64,000 nt of DNA from Torymus aiolomorphi (lineage: Eukaryota; Arthropoda; Insecta; Hymenoptera; Torymidae), in NCBI GenBank assembly GCA_036365515.1, contig CM070877.1, forward strand, positions 16,572,201 through 16,636,200, given 5' to 3'. The notes under the pieces were generated by a model. That model was not told the origin of the DNA. It saw only the letters and a list, made by a program, of their open reading frames with translations, and made no database searches. Made by a program: the position numbers and the translations under genes. Shown here one piece after another: positions 36,830 through 49,393 of the stretch; within the stretch, counting starts at the first letter, position 1; each line of letters starts with the position of its first letter.

Positions 36830-37140
36830 CGCGCCAAAACGAGGGAACGTCGGCGGGCGCAAATTGGAGTACATATTTACGAGGGAGTGGCGCGCGCGCG
36901 TCAAAACAAGCGAAGCCAAAAGCCGCTCCTCCTCCCACGCCGCGCGGTGCAAGGGTTATTGGCATCGCAAGCGCCCACGCCACGCAGTGGTGCCACTGAC
37001 CCGCTGACCACCGCTGCTCAAGGTCGCAGAGAGAGAGAGAGAAAGAGAGAGAGATTTTTCTGCGTGTTTATTTTCGGGCCTTTGTCTTTGATTGGCGAGA
37101 AGTATGGAGCGTGGTAGCTTTTAAAAGGCGCGGAGAGGGA
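36830..37140. promoter_or_regulatory. CpG-rich block with strand-skew switch 3
   Basis: C+A-rich from 36580, GC-rich centre with a GA run at 37026-37053, then G+T-rich to about 37220. Candidate regulatory element by composition only. Confidence 0.3.
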
Positions 37141-38340
37141 TGGGTTTGAGCGACGTGAATTAGTCTTTGATTTTCTGAGAAACGTAGCCGAAAATGGGTT
37201 GAAAGCTTGGTTGAAAAGTAAAATCTGAATTTATGTAAATTTTTTGTTATAATGTATAGGCATACAATTCAGGATGTACATTTTTTCGAATGACAGTGTT
37301 TACGATTTCTTTCACTTTTCAGATATTTCTAAAGAAACTGCCGAATTTGCGAAAAGTATTATAAATTACCCGGCATCAGTAGCAATGTTACACATGCAAA
37401 ATTAGATTATGCATATTATAGATTGTTTGGACATTCTAACGCCACGTCAGATGCGTGACTATGAATACGGCAACGGAAGCTTCTTTGTGCTCTGATATAA
37501 CAAGCGCAACAATTTTGCAATCATGCAAATTTTTCGGTTATTTTTAAACGTTTCGAGTTCTTCGCCCTGTGCGGTTCACGCGATCTATACCAATATTTGA
37601 GTTTCAATACTGCCATTGAGTTGGTGCAATGCTTTATTATATGCTATAAGGCATAGTGGAACATTGGAATCTCGTATCGATCGTGTAGACTTCAGTTCTG
37701 TGAATTATTTCCAAACACTCAGCGTTTACGTAAATAGAAAGTTTTACAGCCCAAGAGTCACGTGCGAAAACTCATTACTATCGTAATAATGTTTATTTAT
37801 CTTTGCTCGTGCGGCGGACTACCGTAAACAATCGATTTCCTTATGGTATACTTTGTTTGCAGACATTGTACATATGTATTAATTATTCTTATTATCCAAC
37901 TCGTTCTTTGCATATTGTAATGAATAATATTAATTGTTAAAACTTCAATAATAGCTTTAGCATATTAATGATTATCGAATTTCACAAGAGTATGTATAAT
38001 GCGAATGCCTCGATTCTTGATTAGCTAAACAAGCCAGCATGTCCCATTTTTTCATCAATTAAATGCTCATGAATATTGACCTTATTTCAACTTCTCAAAC
38101 AGTGCAAACTATTTAAACAGATATTCTTGGATACATACCTACTCTTCAATTTTAACAACTTCCAAAAAAGTAATTAAAAAATGAAATATCGAATCTATCT
38201 ATATATCTCATCCTTAGCTAATATTAATCGCCCATACCAACTGTTTTAATTGGCTCAATGCAATGTCTTTCACCCACACCGGCTTTCCTCAACTTTACAA
38301 CCTCTTACAAAATTATAATACATCCGTCAATAACATATAA
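37141..38340. other. AT-rich intronic sequence
   Basis: No exon, RNA gene or repeat was recognised. Confidence 0.45.
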
Positions 38341-38469
38341 CTCACCTCGGCTGCGAGAGCTCGGGGCGCATCAGCAGCCGCCGAATCAACAAATAACGCA
38401 TTAAAAACGCATCATGATACTAACCCACGCCAGAAATACCCTTTCATCTCTTATCCTCGTATCAATTAA

Positions 38470-38900
38470 TTCGTCTGCCCTCCTTTTTGCCTTCCCCTCC
38501 CTCCAGCGACTGATTCGCGGTGCAAAAATTGGCGCGACCAATCGGTGCCAAGGCCACACGTGACGAGAAAGCCCGCGAAATTCGAATGTTGCGAGAGGAA
38601 AATCGCGGCGACGCATCGAATGCAGGTCAGAGCCATATCGGTAGCGCGCAAGTGCATTACGTATATATTCCAGATCTGGTTCTGGCCTGATAGCGATGGC
38701 AAGTGTGTGACGCGTGCGCGCAAATGTTTAGCGGTAAAGGCGAAGCGTGCGCGGACAGAAGATGGCGATAGGTCGCTTTGACCCTATAAAGGCGCGCGTT
38801 TCGAACGAGGTATGGGTATAGTGGATTAGTGTGGAACTGGTGCAAAAGTTTGTAAAAATGGTCGCAAGTTAGCTAAGAACTGGTGGGGGAATTAGTTTCA
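38470..38900. promoter_or_regulatory. CpG-rich block with strand-skew switch 4
   Basis: Left flank 38190-38520 is C-rich (CCCTCCTTTTTGCCTTCCCC). Right part 38680-38930 is G-rich (GGTATGGGTATAGTGG). The CG-dense centre includes GGCGAAGC. Candidate regulatory element by composition only. Confidence 0.3.
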
Positions 38901-39417
38901 GATTTATGTTTGAGGTTATGTGTCTGACACTTTCTTAAATTCACCATTATATTTTTCTAATTATTTAATAATTTGGTAAGAGCGAGGGTAAGAGTCATTC
39001 ACGCGATCTAGTAATATTTTAATAGCTAAAAACAACATTATTATTTTCTTCTTGACATTGACCTGTGAAACAAATTCAAAATAACGTTGATTTTGTGCCC
39101 TTACATAAACAACCAATTACTTCGTAAAACTGTTATCATCAAGTCAGAAAAACAATAAAACATAATAATATACACACTGCACTAAAATATCCAAGTGAGA
39201 CAAAACCATTACACCTACCACTCAACCTGAACATCAACTCTCGCATTTATCTATTCACACTCGCGACTCGACACTGATCCATGCGCAAATGATTCACTGC
39301 CACAGATAAGCGTAAAAAGTCATTAGCCGGTTTCCATAGTGTCACGATGATGATGATGAAGTCACGGCGAGCCAGCGTCGATCCTAGCGCTCCTCTTTCA
39401 AGGTCGCGAGCGACTAT

Positions 39418-39442
39418 CCCCCCCCCCCCCCCCCTCTCTCTC
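39418..39442. repeat. C17 homopolymer plus CT run
   Basis: Seventeen consecutive C residues (39418-39434) followed by CTCTCTCT. Confidence 0.95.
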
Positions 39443-39759
39443 TGTGTATAGAAAAAACGACTTGCAAGTTTATTGCAAGATATAGGACTACATAACAGAG
39501 TGATACAGCGATAATTCTCTCCGTCTTTCTATTTTGATAAAATACGCAAAGTTGTTTTAGCTACTTTCGAGGTTAGGATGTTAGGCGTGTGAGGATATGG
39601 GTGTGAAATCATAGATTATAACTGGAAGATACGTAGTTTTGTTTACTTTGAGATATGATAATGCTTCGCGCAGTGACAATCAAATTCTGCAAGTAGCTTC
39701 TAGAATGTACAACTGCATCTTTATAGTCATCGTCGCCTTCGTTTCTTATTTTCTTACAG

Positions 39760-39849
39760 AAGAAGTCGGTAGAAGATCAAAGTGAAGTTGCATTCAACGC
39801 TGAAACTCTTCGTGGAAAACACTTAATATACAAATTCAGTTCTAGAAAG
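39760..39849 (+). CDS. Candidate 90-nt cassette exon, unassigned
   Basis: A strong acceptor (TTTCTTATTTTCTTACAG, ending 39759) is followed by exactly 30 open codons and a donor (AAG|GTAATA at 39850). Only this frame is open; the other two hit stops within the exon. Both junctions are phase 0, so it could be inserted between the phase-0 exons at 1960-2061 or 31532-31984 and a downstream exon without a shift. The peptide (KKSVEDQSEVAF...KFSSRK) is charged and protein-like, but I do not recognise it. The orthologous CncC junction is normally direct, so inclusion in cnc would be unusual. A chance open frame is possible. Confidence 0.3.
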
Positions 39850-40079
39850 GTAATAAACTTAACGCGCTGACATTGGCTAAATTAAATCATATTGTCTCGC
39901 TTATAGAAGCTCAGTTTAGTTGACGCACCGTCTTTTCCCAGTACCGAAGCTTAAATTTCGCGCAGTTTAAAAAAATGCCTTCAACTTGTCTGATACGCCA
40001 CACTCGTATATTCTTGAAAATACCTGTACACTCCCACAAATTAATCCATTATCCCCTCGCGAAATTCCTTCGACGTGCC

Positions 40080-40300
40080 AAGTTTTATTCGCGCGAGCTC
40101 GCGGCCGGAAAAAGAGACGCGCGAAATCGGATACTTACGCGGTCGCGGAAATAAGGGAGGAGAGAAAGAAGCCCGCGCGGCTACCGAAACGAAACGGGAA
40201 TGGCGTGCACGCACGAGTTATTATTGCATCGGGGGAATTTTGCGCGCGTCTCGCCTGCGCGGCCAAGTGACTTTCGGTGCAGGGCGATTTGTACATGGCA
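40080..40300. promoter_or_regulatory. CpG-rich block 5
   Basis: GC-rich sequence with many CG steps inside the AT-rich intron. The left flank 39900-40080 is C-rich. No open frame with splice context. Confidence 0.25.
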
Positions 40301-40739
40301 GTCGCGATATAATTTCACGTGATTTTGCTTTTCATTAAAGAAAAAATATATTGATTTCGTACTATTAACATTGGAAGAAAAAACAATTAGAGGTACCTTC
40401 GTGTCTGTCAACTAAGCCTCTCTTTGAAAAAATGACGAGTAAAAAAGATCACGTGATGAATTTGTATATCATCATCGGATAATTTAAATTGTCCGCGGGT
40501 AAAAAATAAAGGCGCGTCTTTATAGAACAAGGGGCCAATGAAAGAAAGATTTATGATATTTATTCTCTATAATATTTCCAATTCTAAAAAATTACTTTGT
40601 TCATCGGTACTGTTACAATTAAAAAAAAAATCTTACATATTTTACCGAAATAAGTAAAAAAAAAGTTTCCGTCGGCCCATAACTTTATCCCTGAATTTCC
40701 AAAAATACAATAATCACTACAACCCATCTTTTCCCACGT

Positions 40740-41160
40740 CGAAATCCACTTAACTGCGCGTCTCTTTCTGTTCCCAAACGAGATTCGGAACACATCCTCG
40801 TGTTGTCACGGGCGACAAATAAAATCCGCGGCTGTAGAATCAAAAATACGCGCGCGCGTGCGTTGCCCTCGACTGCACACAGTATGTTTTTTGCTGGCCT
40901 CGATTCTCCGCGAAATAAATGCACGAATTTTCGGTGAGGGGCGGACGGGGAAAAAGACGCAGACGCATCAGCCGCGCGACAAAAATAGTGAGGCGCGCGT
41001 TCCTTTTTCTCATTTTGAATCTCGCGCGCTTTTTTCCAAACGCGTTTATTTCGGGAGAGGATATACGAAGGGAGCGTTTACAGTTACTGGACAAATTTGA
41101 TGATGTAAGTTATGGTGTTTTCCTAAGTATACGATAACGCGAGTATCTTTTTGAAGTTGC
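40740..41160. promoter_or_regulatory. CpG-rich block with strand-skew switch 6
   Basis: C+A-rich at 40690-40870, CG-dense centre, then G+T-rich from about 41050. Candidate regulatory element by composition only. Confidence 0.3.
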
Positions 41161-41399
41161 GTCTGTTTAAGTGCTTTTTCAATTGTTTACGAGGCAGTTG
41201 GCTCCAAGAAAAAGTGAATTTTTAATGCACGTGTATAAATTGGCTTATTTTAGCTTATAAAATAATGTCTTTTGTTTTTTGTAAAATTCGCATCGTTGAT
41301 CCGTGTTTATACTGATTGAGGTTAATTCTCCTTAGTATTTTTATCAGAACCTCTTTAAAAATGAATATAAACGAACAGTCGCACACTGATACATATTCA

Positions 41400-41930
41400 T
41401 GACAAAATCTACAAATAAACAAAAAAAAATTAAAAAATTAATTATTCATTTGCACACCTCTAAATCCACTAAATTCTTACCAGACGAAAAACCCAGCCGC
41501 CAGACACAATATCCTCACACCAACCGCATAAAAAAAACAGCTCGAAAGCTCTCAAAGCGCGCAAAAACCACCGCGCCAATAAAAATACTCTTTTTGCTCT
41601 CTTGGTCCTCTCGCGAAAAGAAAACAACTCGCTCGCAATTATTTTTACGCCGTATACCCGAGGATCTCCATGCGCGTGTGATAATGACGGAAAATATAAT
41701 CTACGATAAAGCGTCGCACCTGACGCGCCGTTGCCAAATTTACGCAGGCAGGCGGGCCACGTGGCCGCACTGTTTGTCATCGACGTAAATGTATGAGTAA
41801 TGCGAGGCAGGTACGTAGTTGGTCAATTGCGACTCTGTATGTGTGTTTCTTTGAGGAAACAGTGCGGCTGTGTGTTTGTATGGGATTTTGGATGGCTGTG
41901 GTGGGGCTGGTGAACAGATGATGCAATAAT
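41400..41930. promoter_or_regulatory. Strand-skew switch 7 around a GC-rich centre
   Basis: 41400-41640 is A+C-rich, with a GC-rich centre near 41640-41790. 41790-41930 is strongly G+T-rich (GTATGTGTGTTTCTTTGAGG). Candidate regulatory element by composition only. Confidence 0.3.
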
Positions 41931-43400
41931 TCTTTCTTTTCTGATACAGAATTTTCGCAATATTGTAATCGGTCATATGTTTGATGTATAATAATACATC
42001 TTCCCATATTTAACTGGCTTGTGATTAAAAATACCAAAAAATATACCGGAGGAAAAATCAAGAAACGTCAAGTTCAGCAAAAACGATCATTAAAATTTGT
42101 TGATTGAATTTTGCATTTTTATATATTTAACCTTTACTTATAAACGTTCTATCGATGTTGTTTTGTTTTATCTAATTGCAAAACTAGCTTCAATCTGCTT
42201 ATGATTTAATTCAACAGTTAAAAGACAGATTAAGGTAATGTTTTTATTGGCGCCTTGACCATTTTGATCAAGTGCAGCCTCTGAAGTTTAATCTTCAAAT
42301 TCATCTTAATTGAAGAAACAATAATTGCTCCATTTTTGGCAATAGGATATACTACAGTTGAGATCCAGAATAATTGATATTTTATATCTCATTTGTAAAT
42401 GTTCTTCTTTATTTCAAGATTAAGCACCAACATATTTTTGCTAAATACGGCTTCTTAGTCATCCTGCAGATGATGATTCAAACTATTATATTTATTCTCA
42501 AACATGAACTAATTTCACATTCTGTTTCACTTTTTACCAATCGTTTGTTTTTTTATTATTTTTAACAATTGAAAAATTGCCAAAAACTTTATCCACACAT
42601 GAATCACCAAGAAAACCACGAATCGCTTAAAAAGTTATCAAGTTATCGTTTTCTGAAAAAGTTCATTCGCACTTGATTTTCAAGTCCACGGCGCACACCT
42701 GAAACAGGGAACTTAGCCCCTCCAGTATCTCATTTCAGCTTCGTCGGGTGATTCCGATTATAAAAAAACTAGGGAACTACTTGGAGTTATTCAAATCGAA
42801 TAACGTGTTTCATTATCGTTTGGAATCATCAGATATAGAACTTCGCAGGATGTAGCTTGTGTGTACGTATGGAAAAGGCTATGCAAATGAAAACAACGCT
42901 TTCGGAATTTACATCAATGCACTGCTTTTGTCAGCTGCCGCTGCCATGTTTCTTGCGTAAGGAGGCGGGGAACGTTTAATAACGGCTAAATAATAACGAA
43001 ATTTCTTGCGCGTATTATCGAAAATGGCCTTGGATTATTCCCAGCGTTTTTTTCAGCAGTTTCGTCGCCTCGCGGTGTTTACGTAAATGGCGCAAAAACG
43101 CGTTCGCTGCGTTCGCTGAGAATTTAGATCGAACGAGATCACGGGAATACATCATCATATTGAATGAATGCTTTGGTACGCTGTTGGCTGTTTTTTTTCT
43201 TCTCATTTCGAGAAATCTGAAAAATTAAGTATAATTTTGGCGGATTTAAATGTTTCGATACAAGATTACATTGCTGATCACGCGATCGGGAAATGTTGGA
43301 CCTTGGAGTTTTGACGCGCGGGACTTATGATAGATTAACATTTTGCATATTACCTCAGAATTATTCAATTACGGGCACATTGTAAAGCGAAACAAAAAGT
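41931..43400. other. AT-rich intronic sequence
   Basis: No exon or repeat was recognised. A GC-richer patch lies at 42940-43150. Confidence 0.45.
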
Positions 43401-43408
43401 ATTACGTA

Positions 43409-43446
43409 TGTGTGTGCGTGTGCGTGTGCGTGTGTGTGTGTGTGTG
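43409..43446. repeat. (TG)n microsatellite
   Basis: TG run with a few TGCG interruptions. Confidence 0.9.
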
Positions 43447-44427
43447 ACGGTTTCTAGAAACTATAAGGTACATCTATAGTTAAGAAAGAATTCCCACTTG
43501 GTATTTTAATTAAAACTTTGGCGCGTTACGCGCGCCCTCTCCTCGCTGTTTTTCGATTTCTTTCGAGTTTTGAGATCGATTCGAGATTTCGAGATACTTC
43601 GCAGAAACGCTCAAAAACCGAACGAATATCGATCGCTCAATTTATATTAAGGAGGATAAGATAGATGTTAGATAAATTGATAGATGTATCTTTGTCGCGT
43701 CATAACCATGCAAATTTTCGATACCTCAATAATCGCAGCTGTCCTGGCACCTGGTTACCGTGTTCTTGGTAAACCGTACATCAAAGTGTTCAAAAGTGAA
43801 TTTCAGGTACTATATGACATTAACCTCTCGAGATAAAAAATTAAAGTAAAATTATCTGCTACAATATTATAATCGATAACCTAGTAGAAACAACTAAAGC
43901 AGTAAAAACATTAATTATAACTTATTCCTTCAAACGTTTTTATAAACAATACATGCTAATACGGGCAACCATATTTTTACTTTCGAATAAACCATTTGAC
44001 CAGAATACATCTGCATTAATGCAAAATTCATGGGTCGCTCGAACCTCGCGCTGTTTGTGTGCCATGTCCGCGTCTGCGAGGCTCTCCATGCGTCAGAAAC
44101 ATTGCGTCAGTATATAGGAGAGTCTTGAGGACTTGAGGCTAGGGGGGCTCTTCTCTCCCCGCGGCGGCTCCCCGCTCACCGCGCACCTCCTCGCGCAGCC
44201 GGCGAACTCGGTCTTTTGTTTACGTTTTTGCTTACTTCTTTCCCAAATGTCTGACAAGCGACCAAGATCCGTCTGCGTTTTTATTCTTTCATTATTTTTA
44301 TATTCAAATAAAGGTTTTTTAACTTTATTTCTACTTTCTTTGTAAGGGATTTTTATGTTTAGGGACCACATAACCTCAATCTTCCGTAAGAGCCTATGTT
44401 AAAAACTCGTTTTTCAAGAATTATTAA
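43447..44427. other. Intronic sequence with one GC-rich patch
   Basis: GC-rich patch at about 44030-44220 (includes CCCCGCGGCGGCTCCCCGC). No exon was recognised. Confidence 0.45.
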
Positions 44428-44993
44428 GGTGGCTCCGGCGTTTTTTTAAAAACATAAGAATCTAAAAATAAAAATCCTAATCGAAAGCTGAAATTCCAAG
44501 CTATTTAATGGATTGTGTCCCGAATAGGGTCACCGACTAAATGAAAAGGAAAAAAAATGTTGAAATTCGTTGAAATTCGTACTTTTAATACAGGCTCTTA
44601 TGAGAGAACAATTTTTAAGCATTAATTTTCCTGTTGTGAGTTGAAAACACATAAGTTCTTCAAAAACAAACGTATAAATAATTGTTTATTATTTATAGTT
44701 TACAATGATGTGTTGAAAACTGACGATCACCGACCAAATTTTCAAGAAATCTTTATGCATAAAATAAAGAACCGTTCTTCCCATATATAACATACACTAG
44801 CAGGGCCGTAGCATTTGACCAGTATTAATGAATAACTTTCTTATTTTAACGTTGCAGGGTGCTCAAATGGTTAAGAATACCTTACAACTTGTCATTAACT
44901 AAATGTTATTACAATTTCGTCGATTCTCTAAGTAAAAATGCGATGCAACCTAAAAGCCCCCCCAATGATACGGCCCAGCGCGCCGGAGCCACC
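44428..44993. mobile_element. TTAA-flanked MITE
   Basis: TTAA at 44424-44427 and 44994-44997 flank inverted ends GGTGGCTCCGGCG and CGCCGGAGCCACC. It is 566 bp, non-coding, and contains a run of C (44958-44963). The TTAA duplication implies a Kolobok- or piggyBac-type transposase. Its ends differ from those of the autonomous element at 19772-23342, so it is a different family. Confidence 0.8.
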
Positions 44994-44999
44994 TTAAAT

Positions 45000-46020
45000 G
45001 CGCGATAAAAAATACTGAAAAAATTCATGTAATCTTCTTTTACGTTAAAGAATAACATATAAAAATTTTAAATTGTTCGCTGCCACTTTTATGTTAAAGG
45101 TAGGAGAGTGCTTGAGCAAGCGACGCGCGGAAAAAAGTCCCAAATAAAATTTATTCGCGAGAATGTTAATGACTTCGTCGCTCGAGCTCTCGCGCGTTCC
45201 GCAATTTTTTTAAACAAATTTCACTTTAGAGTAGACATTTTTTGCCTGTGTGTGTGTGTGCTCTGCGAAAACCGGTAGTGCAGGATCGGTAATGGTGCTG
45301 TGGATGTCGAGTGATGTTTTTGATTTTGAAATATTATTTTCTGTAGTTAATGGTGATATTGGGTGCTGTTATCTAATTTGTGATTGTAATGTGTGTACGA
45401 GATTTATAAAAGTTTCCTTGTGAGATATTGAAAATGATATTACCAAATTTTCAGAATATTTAGATTTCTAATTTGGCTTTACCATTCGAAAAAAAGTAAT
45501 TGTTAAAGAAGTTACTATCTACCTTTTTCCATTTCGCTAAAAAATCGTCAGTTTAATTCGATCCGAAAAAGTAAATTTCAAATGCGTATCTCTACATGCG
45601 TAATAAATTCTCAATTTCGCAGTCATTCTCCAACCCAAAGTTCACATGCCATCAGTATTGCCTATAGACTCGTCACTACATTAGTTCAAAACTACGCGAA
45701 ATTTTTAATTCAAATCTGACCTTCGCGAATCCTATCAAAGCGAATTCCCCGTCACTTAAAACAGAAATCTGCGATAAAAAAACTCTTCAACTCGTGGACA
45801 TACAGTATCATACCGATCGCGTCGCAAGACTCCAAGTCCCGAAGGTCGCCGCAAGAGACGCTGAGCGTCTTTTTGCAATTGCTACTTACGGAAAGAGGGA
45901 GAAAGAGAGAAAAAGAGAATGTTGATGCGGTTCGGTTAGTTTTATTTTCTATATAGATATAGAGAGAGCGCGCACGGAAGAGCCGATTTCGAATGCGGCG
46001 CGTGGCCTAGTTTCTGTTAC
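45000..46020. promoter_or_regulatory. Intronic stretch with CpG-rich block and skew switch 8
   Basis: 45590-45830 is A+C-rich. 45830-46010 is GC- then G-rich, with a GA-rich run (45885-45920). No exon was recognised. Candidate regulatory element by composition only. Confidence 0.25.
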
Positions 46021-46899
46021 CTCATGCGTCTGGCGACGTTTAAGATACTGTTTTTTTTTCTGAAGAACTTTGGTGGTTTGATTATCAGGGAAAATTGGCA
46101 CGAATTAATTATGGATTTATACGAGATTGTACGTGATTTTAGGCACAAATGTACTCCAAAAAAAGATTACAAAAAAATCTCACAAAATATCAAAGAAATT
46201 TTGTATCTGTTTATATATTGGAGAAAGAAGAATTATACCTTCCACTCTAAAATGCCAACGTAAATTAATTTTCTTCTACAATTTTCTTCCAACATTTTCA
46301 AACCCCTACACTAAATTTTCCATTACCTATCGATTTACATCCCAACTAATTCCATCGAGAACGTCGATGGGAAATCCGTGTTAGCGCGCGCGAGGGCGAG
46401 GGCGACAATCGATTCATGGAACGTTTTTTCCGGTAGCCAATTTGCATTAGAAAGAAGACGCGTTGTGTGTATGTGTATAGGCTGCCTATATGCGCTTCTT
46501 GAATTGATTATCCGAGATTCTCGACCTTTTTGCCGATTAGAAATGTGGGTTGTGATCGAGGCGATAAGGTTTTGGGAGTAACATATGCATATTTCATCAT
46601 GAGTTCGTGAGTTTTTTAACTAAAAATAGCTCTTTATTTTGAGTTTTTGAATATTTTTAAAGTCAGATTTTTATTTTCAGTCGTATCTCGTCAAATTTTT
46701 TAAGTTAATGATACTGTCACGCGTCTAAAACGTTTTCTTTAAAAGTCATAATTACGAATATACATCATTAATATCATTAATTAATTATGATGACACATAT
46801 TAATGTGTCATCCAATTATTTTACGACTGTGATCTTAACCAAAACGTGTATCTAAAAGAATCATATTTACACCTTCTGATTCACCACAGAAATAGGATT

Positions 46900-47211
46900 C
46901 TATTCTTACCGAAAAAAATCCTATTTTCCCTCCCCTTTCCCTGTTTACTCGATACAAGAGAGTAAATCTCTTCTCTCCAATAAATCAAAGCTAATTCTCA
47001 AACCCCCTCGTCATCAGGTCATCACCACCACTCGAAATAAACGATCAACCAGCTCTCCATCTTCACTTTCTCACCTCACATCCAAAAGTAAATTCTCCCC
47101 GAACTCGAGATTTTGCAAGCCTATTATACCGGACAAAGGTGAGTGATAATTGTGCTCGGGTGAGAGATGGATGCGTATATATAGGTATATGCAGGGCGGC
47201 GGTCACGTGCG

Positions 47212-47283
<72 letters not shown>

Positions 47284-47400
47284 GGCTCGAACTTGGCACA
47301 GCCGTAATGCTCGCACGCGATTTGTCACTTTTCGAGCGCGTGGCCCGGATTCCCTCTGCACTTGTTTTTCTTGGGGGTTGCATGCTATAGGTGTGTGGCT
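46900..47400. promoter_or_regulatory. Skew switch 9 around a (CT)n-bearing GC-rich block
   Basis: 46915-47110 is strongly C+A-rich and 47130-47200 is G+T-rich, followed by the CT tract and a CG-rich segment. Candidate regulatory element by composition only. Confidence 0.3.
47214..47280. repeat. (CT)n microsatellite
   Basis: About 67 bases of pure CT. Confidence 0.95.
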
Positions 47401-48369
47401 TAGTTTCTCTACTGAAAGAAGTATGCAGAAGATATTCTCTTGTTATCTAATGAGTTTTAACGAGTCTGTATTCTAAATGCTGGAAGTACGTCGGATTAAA
47501 AAAAAATCAAGTTGACAGGGAAATGTTAAGGAAATATTTTTTTAAAATATGGAATTTAGAAGTCAGTTCTGACAAGAAAAGCGCTTATCAAAGGGGCGAA
47601 ATTGTTCTTAACAATGTTAAAATGCCTTAAAGGTTTAATCCATTTTTAACGTTAGACGTTTCTGGAAAAAATCTTAATAATGAAATTTAAACAAACGAAT
47701 GACATTTAAAAAACATTATCATGCGTGACGCATCGCCATTTATGTTTTGAGATTTGACGTCATAGGAGATCGCTGATCGTCCATAGTTTGTAAACAAATT
47801 AAATTGTAGAATCTTAGTTACAAAAATGTTGTCTTTTCATTTAGATTAGATCCGACATGTGCTATTAAATACGCATTTAACCCATTTTAACTGACCACAG
47901 AAAACTCTTGTTATTCATTAAAATCGAACATTGGGTCACTTCCGCGCGCCCGGAAAAGATATATTAATTACGATATTAGCCAGGCGTCTTTCAAGGCTCA
48001 CTGCCAGTGGTGCGTGTAGCTTTTCAAAATCTTTTTTTCCCCCCAACTTTTTGACCGAAGGCGCCTGACTTAATCGAGTTTCCGTTTATTTTCAACGCTG
48101 CATGTGGCTATTTTTTTTTCTAGGCGCGATAATAGTAGTCATTTTTCAGATATTCCATATCATTAGCAGCGAAAATTCAGATAATTTATTGTATTATTAG
48201 TCATAATCATCGTATCGTAATCATTATAAGTACCTTTTATTTAAGAGAATATATTATTACTATCATTAATAATTTTCTATAAATGCTTACAAATCAATAA
48301 ATAGAATCGAGTTGACATTATTAAGTCGAAAAAGTCGGAACGTTGTCTCCGATAGATTGCTAATGAGTT
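47401..48369. other. AT-rich intronic sequence
   Basis: No exon, RNA gene or repeat was recognised. Confidence 0.45.
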
Positions 48370-48582
48370 ATGATGAATTGGAGACAATGGCTTTGTGTTG
48401 CGATCTGTTTACTTGGCATCGTTTCAACTGCTAATGTCGAGACGAAAAATCCTTTGTCAAAACGTGAAATAACTTTAATATCTCATTGTAGTGCAATATT
48501 GAATAATAAAAATAATTTCAAACACACAATGTCCGCAAAATTGTTCGCGAAGGTTGAGAAAATAATGTTTAGAAATAGATAA
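48370..48582 (+). CDS. Small secreted-peptide-like ORF, uncertain
   Basis: The frame encodes 70 aa. The N-terminus MMNWRQWLCVAICLLGIVST has the layout of a signal peptide: short polar start, hydrophobic core at residues 7-18, small residues around 19-22. A dibasic site follows (NPLSKR, residues 27-32). The remaining 38 residues are basic with one cysteine. An AATAAA-like signal (GTAAATAAATTC) lies about 100 bases past the stop. I do not recognise the peptide, and there is no obvious promoter. It could be a nested small secreted-peptide gene in the cnc intron or a chance frame. Confidence 0.3.
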   Translation: MMNWRQWLCVAICLLGIVSTANVETKNPLSKREITLISHCSAILNNKNNFKHTMSAKLFAKVEKIMFRNR

Positions 48583-48879
48583 CATTGAGTCGCATTATTA
48601 TTTCGCGAAAGAATTAATGTGCTTTTGTTTGGGATTGTTTATTTTGGATTTTCTTACGATATATTTTAGTTTTAGTAAATAAATTCAAAGAACGCACGCG
48701 CAATTTATTTCGGGCTATCTACTAAATGAATGGGTAATTTTAGTCGGAATATTTCAATGCGAACCATAGGCTCGTCAAGTAAACTATTGCCACAGATTAT
48801 TTTACTAACTGCATGTTATTTATATTTTACTAACAACAGTAAACGCACGTGTGTGTTTCTTTTTATAAAAAAAAATGCT

Positions 48880-49300
48880 TCATTTAAATAAACCACTCCA
48901 GCGCAAAAACGATTCATTTTACGGCAAAAAAAACATTCAGCAGTTTTACAACCAATTTAACATTCCAGTGCAAAAAATAAACTTATCTTTTTTAACCGCC
49001 TCTGTATATTTCAAATTTTAAACTCCGCCATTTGCCATATCTTTACAACCAATAAAAATACAAGCAACCAACCTCACCAGCAAACCAAATATCTCTTTAT
49101 ACTCGACCACCAATAATCGCACCGATTTATCGACAGACGTGCATTAATCTTGCTAATCGATCGTCGCCTCGTCGCGCAGGCGCGCGAATCTTCAATTGAA
49201 GACGCGCATTTGATACAACGCGTGCAAGTAATGTAGCCGCGCGCGTTTGTGTTATCGGAGGGATAAAGGCGCGAGAAATTCCGCTTAGCTAATCGACAGC
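48880..49300. promoter_or_regulatory. CpG-rich block with strand-skew switch 10
   Basis: 48880-49140 is A+C-rich, 49140-49290 is CG-dense and becomes G-rich, and the GA microsatellite follows. Candidate regulatory element by composition only. Confidence 0.3.
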
Positions 49301-49301
49301 A

Positions 49302-49304
<3 letters not shown>

Positions 49305-49373
<69 letters not shown>
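49305..49373. repeat. (GA)n microsatellite
   Basis: About 69 bases of pure GA, abutting the foldback element to its right. Confidence 0.95.
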
Positions 49374-49377
<4 letters not shown>

Positions 49378-49393
49378 AGGACTCCACAGTCAG

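Noticed and set aside
46024..46263. 79-residue open frame on the plus strand
   Set aside because: Protein-like in places, but no signal, domain or splice context, and no flanking gene structure.
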